Assembly: GCA_902774075.1 (NCBI GenBank)
Contig: CACYGT010000007.1
Location: 1 to 37,666 of the forward strand
Direction: 5' to 3'
DNA from: an uncultured Bacteroidales bacterium
GTDB lineage: Bacteria > Bacteroidota > Bacteroidia > Bacteroidales > Paludibacteraceae
DNA: 37,666 nt
Shown piece by piece: positions 32,317 through 37,666 of this stretch (the stretch's first letter is position 1; every line of letters begins with the position of its first letter). The notes under the pieces were generated by a model. It made no database searches. It had not been told where the DNA came from and saw nothing but the letters and a program-made list of their open reading frames with translations. Position numbers and translations under genes: made by a program.

Positions 32317-35300
32317 ATGAAAAAGATTTATTCATTATTGCTCTTGGCGGTTGCACTGGTGTGCCTGCCGATGGGAGTGAGGGGTGAAGAACAAGTTGTG
32401 TTCTCTGAAGGCTTTGAGAGCAATGATTTGTCAACCAATGGCTGGACTAAAGAGAGTTGTCATTCTAAGTCAGTAATCACAACCACAGCACATTATGAAG
32501 GATCTCGCAGCTTCATGTTTTATTACAACTCGAATCCTCCTCAGTATCTAATTTCAAAAGAGTTAAGCATTCCCAGCGGAACTACGGCTGTCAATGTTTC
32601 GTTGTACTACAAGTGCCAAAGTTCTACATATGTAGAAACGTTTCAGGTGGGTTATTCTACAACCACGAAAGAGACAAGCGCTTTCACATGGGATACAGAA
32701 GTATCTGTGTCAAATGTCGACAATTGGCAGAAGTACACAAATAGCATTACTTTCCCCGTTGATTTGAAGTACATCGCTATTAGGTACAACTCGAATAATA
32801 AGTATTATCTTTATATTGATGATATTAACGTATCATGCGAAGTTGCCGTTTCATGCGAGAAACCGAGTACATTAACTCAAGGAGAGTTAACTGGCACATC
32901 TGTTACATACACATGGACTAAAGGCGGTTCGGAAGAAGCATGGCAATATGTATGTTTGCCAGCAGCGACAGTTGTTGATTGGTCAGATGCCGCAGTAAAA
33001 GAAACGGCAACAGAATCAGCAACTATTGAAGGTTTAAATCCGACTACATCTTATAAATTTTACGTACGCGCAAAATGTAGCGCAGAAGATCAGAGCAAAG
33101 AAATATCCGAGGCGTTCACTACTCCATGCGCAGTTATAGCAAATAGCCAATTGCCTTGGACAGAGAATTTCAATGATGCTACTGTTGGAGAACTTCCTCT
33201 ATGTTGGGATGTAGTAGATGCTAACACAACAAACAAAGGAACAATAGGTGTTTTTTCCGGTGATTGGTCCATCTCTTTGGAGAGTAAAGCATTACGTATG
33301 AACGGCAAGAGTTCCAATGGCTACAGTTATGCTTTGCTTCCACCTTTCGAGGCTGCATTAAACACTCTGCAAATTGTATTCTCTCACAAGGCAGAAGATA
33401 CAAGTAGTTCAGGCAAAGTGGAACTTGGATATTTCAAAGGTGGAGAATTTACGTTATTGCAGGCTTATGATCAAGCCTCAACGATGAGCACCATATTGGC
33501 ATATCCATTGAATGCTTTACCAGCAGATGCAGAGCGTCTAGCATTCCGCTATAAAAGCAATAGCAGTTATGATTATGCAGTAGTTATAGATGACGTTACT
33601 GTAGAATTGCTTCCGGCATGTGCTGTTCCGACGGGATTAGCAGCAAGCGAGATTACCGAAAACAGCGCAAAGATTGCTTGGACTTCTGAGGCTACGGCAT
33701 GGAAAATGCAGATCTCTACCGATGGTGAGACCTGGAACGATGTAGCAGCAGAGATCACCAATCCGTATGTATTGACCGGTTTGACTGCCAGTACGAAATA
33801 CTACGTACAAGTGTGCGCTGATTGTGGCGCAAACGGCGATAGCGAGTGGACCAAAGCGATCAGTTTCACTACAGCCTGCGCCGCTATTACCGTTCTGCCG
33901 TGGAGTTTGAACTTTGATGCAATTGCTTCGGATATTCCTGAATGTTGGGACAGATCCGGTTCAACTACTCCGACCCTTTCCTCGAATCCTGGATATATTT
34001 GGGGAGTAGCCATAGCTCGCCAAAATTCATCAGACAAGATGCTTCGGTTGCTCAATAGTTTGATTCAAGAAGGCACAGCTGTGATGAATACTCCGCTCAT
34101 TGAGTTGCCAGCATCTCCTGCCTATGAATTTAATTTTGAGTATTCACACAGGGCTTCTTGCGGTGCATTTACAGTGAAAGTATCGGAAGATGGCGGAGCT
34201 AATTGGTTCGATTTGGGCTCATACACCAATGAGACAGGCGGCACTTCCGGTGTACCTGCCGATGAGTTGATTGAGGCAAGTATCGACCTTTCCAGCTATG
34301 CAGGCAAGACCATTATGCTGCAATTCTATGCAATGGCAGACTGGGGTAATGGAGCAATCTTTGTGGACAATGTGGCAGTACGCGTTAAGAGCAATTGTCC
34401 TCTTCCGAAGAATGTGACAGTAAGTTCCGTAACCGACCATACCGCGAAGGTAGCATGGACACAAAATGGCGAAGCTACCGCATGGAAATTGCAGACCTCG
34501 ACAGACGGTAGCAATTGGGGTGAAGAGATTGATGCTAATACAAATCCGTTCACTCTGACCGGACTGACAGCTGAGACGACCTATTATGTACGCGTTAAAT
34601 CCGCTTGTGGTGAAAGTGAATATAGCGATTGGAGTGATGCTTCTGCAGCCTTTACAACACAATGCGAGGCTAAGTCCCTGCCGTTTGCAACGGAAGGATT
34701 CGATGCTATTCCGTCCTGCTGGAGTGTAGATCCGGAATGGGAACTTTATTCTTATGATGGATCAATCCGAGTTAAGAGTTATACCGCAAGTCTGACGATG
34801 CCGCTAATTGTGTTAAGCGAGAAAGCACAGCTCAGTTTCAAGCACACCGCCGGTGCTAATAATTCCGTAAAATGTCAAGTTTATGTGAATGACGGAGAGA
34901 GCGAAGAGAAAGCGGAAGAAATGTACTCCTCCACCTCGTGGAAACAAGCAACTGTTGATTTGTCTGCTTACACAGGAAAGACGGTAAATATCATCTTCCG
35001 CAGCAGTTCTTCCAGTTACTACCTCTATCTTGACGATGTAGCAGTTAACTACCTGCCGGTAGCAGCTCCGACAAATGTAGCGGCAACTCCTGCCGATGAA
35101 AGTGCGACAGTAACATGGGAATGTGAGGAAGCGACGACCTATGCCGTTCAATACCGCGTAAATGAAAGCGAGGATGATTGGACTGAGGTAGCTGATTTGA
35201 GCGCTAAGACCTATACGATCGAGGGTCTGACCAATGGAACGGCTTATGAGGTACAAGTGAAAGCGATTGTTTCTGAAAACCGTCAGAGTGAATGGACAGC

Positions 35301-37666
35301 ATCAACCATTGTTACTCCTGCTAAATGCCCGACCGTCACCGGTATTGAGTTGAGCGAAAAGACATTCAAGTCTGTGAAAGTGAGCTGGACAGCGAGCGGC
35401 ACAGGCACATGGGTACTCGAATACGGATTAAAAGCTCCCTATACTGTAGTGGAGAATCTGGCAGTTACCGAATATGTCCTCGACAACTTGACAGCAGGAG
35501 AAACTTACACGATTAAGGTACATCCGAACTGCTCGGAAGAGAGTCTGCAAACGACTTATTATCCGGCTTATACCGCTCCGTCCAATGTAGTTGTTACCAA
35601 CATCAGCGATGTTACTGCTACTGCTTCGTGGGACTCTGTAGCTGACGCAACGTTAGGATACACGTATTCTGTAGCCCCCAGAGGCAACCAAACACCTTGG
35701 GCATATTCAAAGGTAGTAACCAATGAGACCAGTGTAAATCTCAACTTGGATGCCGGAAGCGATTATGACTTCTATGTAGTGACCAACTATCCTGATGGGT
35801 GGATGAGTCCTGCTGTTAAGGTTGAGTTCTCGACAATTACAGTAGCGCCGAAGAGCATTTCCGTATCGGAGATCACCGCTTCTTCTGCTAAACTGGCATG
35901 GGAGAATGACGGAGCGGCTACCGTTTATGAGTATGCCCTTGGCGACGATCCGACCGCCCTGGAGTGGAACGAGGTAGCAGAGAAGACGAAGACGCTTGGC
36001 GAGTTGGCGGCTAACACCTCTTATACATTCTACGTGCGCGCTAAATATAGTGATAAGGTGAAGAGCGACAGTGTCTACATCACTTTCCGCACAGAGTGTG
36101 AGACTATTGTAGTAGATGCAGAGACTCCGTTCACAGAAAACTTCAATAGTCTGACCCAGGTCGTCACTATTCCTGAATGTTGGGACAATGCAGAAGGTAC
36201 GACCACATCAGATAACTATAAGTGGAGAAATTATAGTGATGGTCATGAAGGTGCTTGCGTACGCTTCGAATCCGACTATAACGCTAAGGGCGCTACCAAT
36301 GTATTGGCTACTCCGACTATTCAACTGAATGTTGAGGCTACCTTGAAATTCTGGTGCAAGAATGCGACAGGCGGTGCTTTTGAGGTGAAGATTTCTGCTA
36401 ATGGTGGCGAACGTGAGACGTTGTTGAGCGGTTTGACTTCTATCAGCAGCTGGACAGAAAAAGAAGTAGATCTGTCTGACTACACCGGCAAATCCGTTGT
36501 CCTCTATTTCTGCGGTACGAGCAATTATGCTACCGGTGGATTAATCTGCTTGGACGATGTAAACATCACCGCTATTCCGGCATGTGGCACACCGAAGAAC
36601 GTACAGGCTACTAATGTGTTGTGCAATACCGCGACTATCACATGGGAGAAAGGTGGTAAAGAGACTGCTTGGATAGTAGAGTATGCTACCAACGAAGACT
36701 TCACGGAAGGATTAGTTGAGAAGAACGCAGATGCTACTTCATTGGCACTCACAGGTCTGACGACCAACACGAAGTACTACGTACGCGTCAAAGGTGATTG
36801 CGAGAGTGCAACATATAGCGAGGTGATCAACTTCACTCCGGCATATATCGCACCGAGCGATGTAGCTGTTTCGGAGATTACAACAACTTCTGCACAAGTA
36901 GATTGGACGGCTAACAGCGGCGAGGCTGTTTGGACTGTTCAGTACAAGAAAGCAGCAGATGCAGAGTGGACCAGCATTGAGAACGTAGATGCTCATCCGT
37001 ATGTTTTGACTAATCTTGCTGCCGGTACGAACTATCAAGTACGTGTTCTCGCAGGAGAAAAAGCTTCTTCTACCGAGAGCTTCACTACAGGATGTGCCAT
37101 CATTACAGATCTGCCATGGAGCGAGAACTTCGAAGGTCATCCTCTGAATGCTGCTCCTGCATGTTGGGAAGTTGTTGATCCGAACAACACCAATATTTAT
37201 GTAAGCACAGGTAACACGTGGTTCGATTTGGGTACTACCGGTCTCTTCTTTGAGGGAGTAAATGTTAATTATGGCTATATTCTGCTGCCTGAGTTTGAGG
37301 CTGCTCTGAATACTTTGCAGATTTCCTTCTCGCACAGCGAAGAGCATTCAAGTTATAGCGGAAAGATTGAATTAGGTTACTACAAAGATGATGAATTCAC
37401 CTCTCTGAAAGTATATGATCAATCGCAGAAGACTTGGAAAGCAGAAGGTCCATTTGCGTTGACAGATGTTCCTGCAGGTGCTCGTTTGGCATTTGGTTAC
37501 AAGACTAATAGTATCAAATATGCAGCAGCAATTGATAATATCACTATTGAGGAAATTTCGTCTTGCGTTGTTCCGACAGACCTCGCAGCAAGCGCAGTGA
37601 AGGCTACGACCGCTACCCTGACTTGGACGTCTGAGGCTGAGGCCTTCAAGGTTCAGATCAAGGCCG
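32317..37666 (+). CDS. Giant secreted protein with alternating adhesin-like and fibronectin type III modules (3' end missing)
   Basis: The frame starts at ATG 32317 and stays open to the window end (1783 codons so far). A signal peptide covers about residues 1-23. Six modules begin with a form of LPWTENFN...CWDxxD and end in a YxxxIDDVxV strand, which resembles the cleaved-adhesin/MAM-like jelly-roll domain: about 27-181, 271-433, 522-692, 782-913, 1263-1421 and 1594-1751. Ten fibronectin type III domains with TAxVxWT, YxLTGLTAxTxYYVxV and similar strands lie between them (about 182-270, 436-521, 695-781, 917-1003, 1005-1085, 1087-1176, 1178-1261, 1423-1508, 1509-1593 and 1752 on). This design suits a cell-surface or secreted adhesin or peptidase partner exported by T9SS, but the sorting domain would lie beyond the window. 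The first 1.3 kb is clearly more A+T-rich than the rest. Confidence 0.88.
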   Translation, partial: MKKIYSLLLLAVALVCLPMGVRGEEQVVFSEGFESNDLSTNGWTKESCHSKSVITTTAHYEGSRSFMFYYNSNPPQYLISKELSIPSGTTAVNVSLYYKCQSSTYVETFQVGYSTTTKETSAFTWDTEVSVSNVDNWQKYTNSITFPVDLKYIAIRYNSNNKYYLYIDDINVSCEVAVSCEKPSTLTQGELTGTSVTYTWTKGGSEEAWQYVCLPAATVVDWSDAAVKETATESATIEGLNPTTSYKFYVRAKCSAEDQSKEISEAFTTPCAVIANSQLPWTENFNDATVGELPLCWDVVDANTTNKGTIGVFSGDWSISLESKALRMNGKSSNGYSYALLPPFEAALNTLQIVFSHKAEDTSSSGKVELGYFKGGEFTLLQAYDQASTMSTILAYPLNALPADAERLAFRYKSNSSYDYAVVIDDVTVELLPACAVPTGLAASEITENSAKIAWTSEATAWKMQISTDGETWNDVAAEITNPYVLTGLTASTKYYVQVCADCGANGDSEWTKAISFTTACAAITVLPWSLNFDAIASDIPECWDRSGSTTPTLSSNPGYIWGVAIARQNSSDKMLRLLNSLIQEGTAVMNTPLIELPASPAYEFNFEYSHRASCGAFTVKVSEDGGANWFDLGSYTNETGGTSGVPADELIEASIDLSSYAGKTIMLQFYAMADWGNGAIFVDNVAVRVKSNCPLPKNVTVSSVTDHTAKVAWTQNGEATAWKLQTSTDGSNWGEEIDANTNPFTLTGLTAETTYYVRVKSACGESEYSDWSDASAAFTTQCEAKSLPFATEGFDAIPSCWSVDPEWELYSYDGSIRVKSYTASLTMPLIVLSEKAQLSFKHTAGANNSVKCQVYVNDGESEEKAEEMYSSTSWKQATVDLSAYTGKTVNIIFRSSSSSYYLYLDDVAVNYLPVAAPTNVAATPADESATVTWECEEATTYAVQYRVNESEDDWTEVADLSAKTYTIEGLTNGTAYEVQVKAIVSENRQSEWTASTIVTPAKCPTVTGIELSEKTFKSVKVSWTASGTGTWVLEYGLKAPYTVVENLAVTEYVLDNLTAGETYTIKVHPNCSEESLQTTYYPAYTAPSNVVVTNISDVTATASWDSVADATLGYTYSVAPRGNQTPWAYSKVVTNETSVNLNLDAGSDYDFYVVTNYPDGWMSPAVKVEFSTITVAPKSISVSEITASSAKLAWENDGAATVYEYALGDDPTALEWNEVAEKTKTLGELAANTSYTFYVRAKYSDKVKSDSVYITFRTECETIVVDAETPFTENFNSLTQVVTIPECWDNAEGTTTSDNYKWRNYSDGHEGACVRFESDYNAKGATNVLATPTIQLNVEATLKFWCKNATGGAFEVKISANGGERETLLSGLTSISSWTEKEVDLSDYTGKSVVLYFCGTSNYATGGLICLDDVNITAIPACGTPKNVQATNVLCNTATITWEKGGKETAWIVEYATNEDFTEGLVEKNADATSLALTGLTTNTKYYVRVKGDCESATYSEVINFTPAYIAPSDVAVSEITTTSAQVDWTANSGEAVWTVQYKKAADAEWTSIENVDAHPYVLTNLAAGTNYQVRVLAGEKASSTESFTTGCAIITDLPWSENFEGHPLNAAPACWEVVDPNNTNIYVSTGNTWFDLGTTGLFFEGVNVNYGYILLPEFEAALNTLQISFSHSEEHSSYSGKIELGYYKDDEFTSLKVYDQSQKTWKAEGPFALTDVPAGARLAFGYKTNSIKYAAAIDNITIEEISSCVVPTDLAASAVKATTATLTWTSEAEAFKVQIKA

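Noticed and set aside
33090..37347. Several - strand frames of 60-200 codons opposite the fibronectin-type protein
   Set aside because: The + strand is one unbroken frame with repeated domains; the - strand frames repeat at the same phase because they mirror those domains.

Overview
The window reads as ordinary chromosome of a member of the order Bacteroidales. The evidence is eight promoters of the Bacteroidetes form (TTTG or TTG, 19-21 nt, then TAnnTTTG), the absence of strong Shine-Dalgarno sites, a TonB-dependent receptor tail, Bacteroidetes-type lipoproteins, and large secreted proteins of the kind exported by the type IX secretion system (T9SS). Species or genus cannot be told by eye. 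No tRNA, rRNA, insertion sequence, phage gene or CRISPR array was found.

Layout. (1) 2-139 (+): the last 45 codons of a TonB-dependent receptor, converging on and overlapping the next unit. (2) 9387-105 (-): one operon with ileS, a small lipoprotein, an AsmA-like membrane protein, an M3 metallopeptidase lipoprotein and a small membrane protein, driven by a promoter at 9452-9483. (3) 19698-9498 (-): an envelope operon in which every gene overlaps the next: a secreted 326-residue protein, a 2130-residue surface protein with an IgGFc-binding-like head and 16 GCDS repeats, an outer-membrane protein, xseA, and a helix-hairpin-helix protein. (4) 19699-20057: a leader region with two promoters, a terminator hairpin, an 11-nt repeat tract and a possible small RNA. 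(5) 23002-20058 (-): a zinc-ribbon membrane protein, an OmpR-type response regulator translationally coupled to it, and rpe. (6) 23101-25622 (+): ansA and pepD, divergent from unit 5 through interlocked promoters. (7) 31929-25658 (-): typA, tig, mpl, a dCMP deaminase gene and a C-terminal processing protease, closed by a terminator that also ends pepD. (8) 32317 to the end (+): an incomplete giant secreted protein of alternating adhesin-like and fibronectin type III modules behind tandem promoters.

How the genes work together. Units 2 and 7 combine translation (IleS, TypA, trigger factor) with envelope maintenance (AsmA-like protein, Mpl recycling of peptidoglycan peptides, a periplasmic protease) and peptide or nucleotide turnover. 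Units 3 and 8 encode large cell-surface proteins. ansA and pepD are amino-acid and dipeptide catabolism.

The most unusual thing seen is a set of degenerate tandem tracts with periods of 7, 8 or 11 nt. They sit at gene junctions, sometimes contributing start or stop codons, and also lie in frame inside two essential-type genes, ileS (twice) and mpl. Other notable points are a trigger factor with no PPIase domain, the interlocked divergent promoters at 23031-23078, and the GCDS-repeat protein operon.
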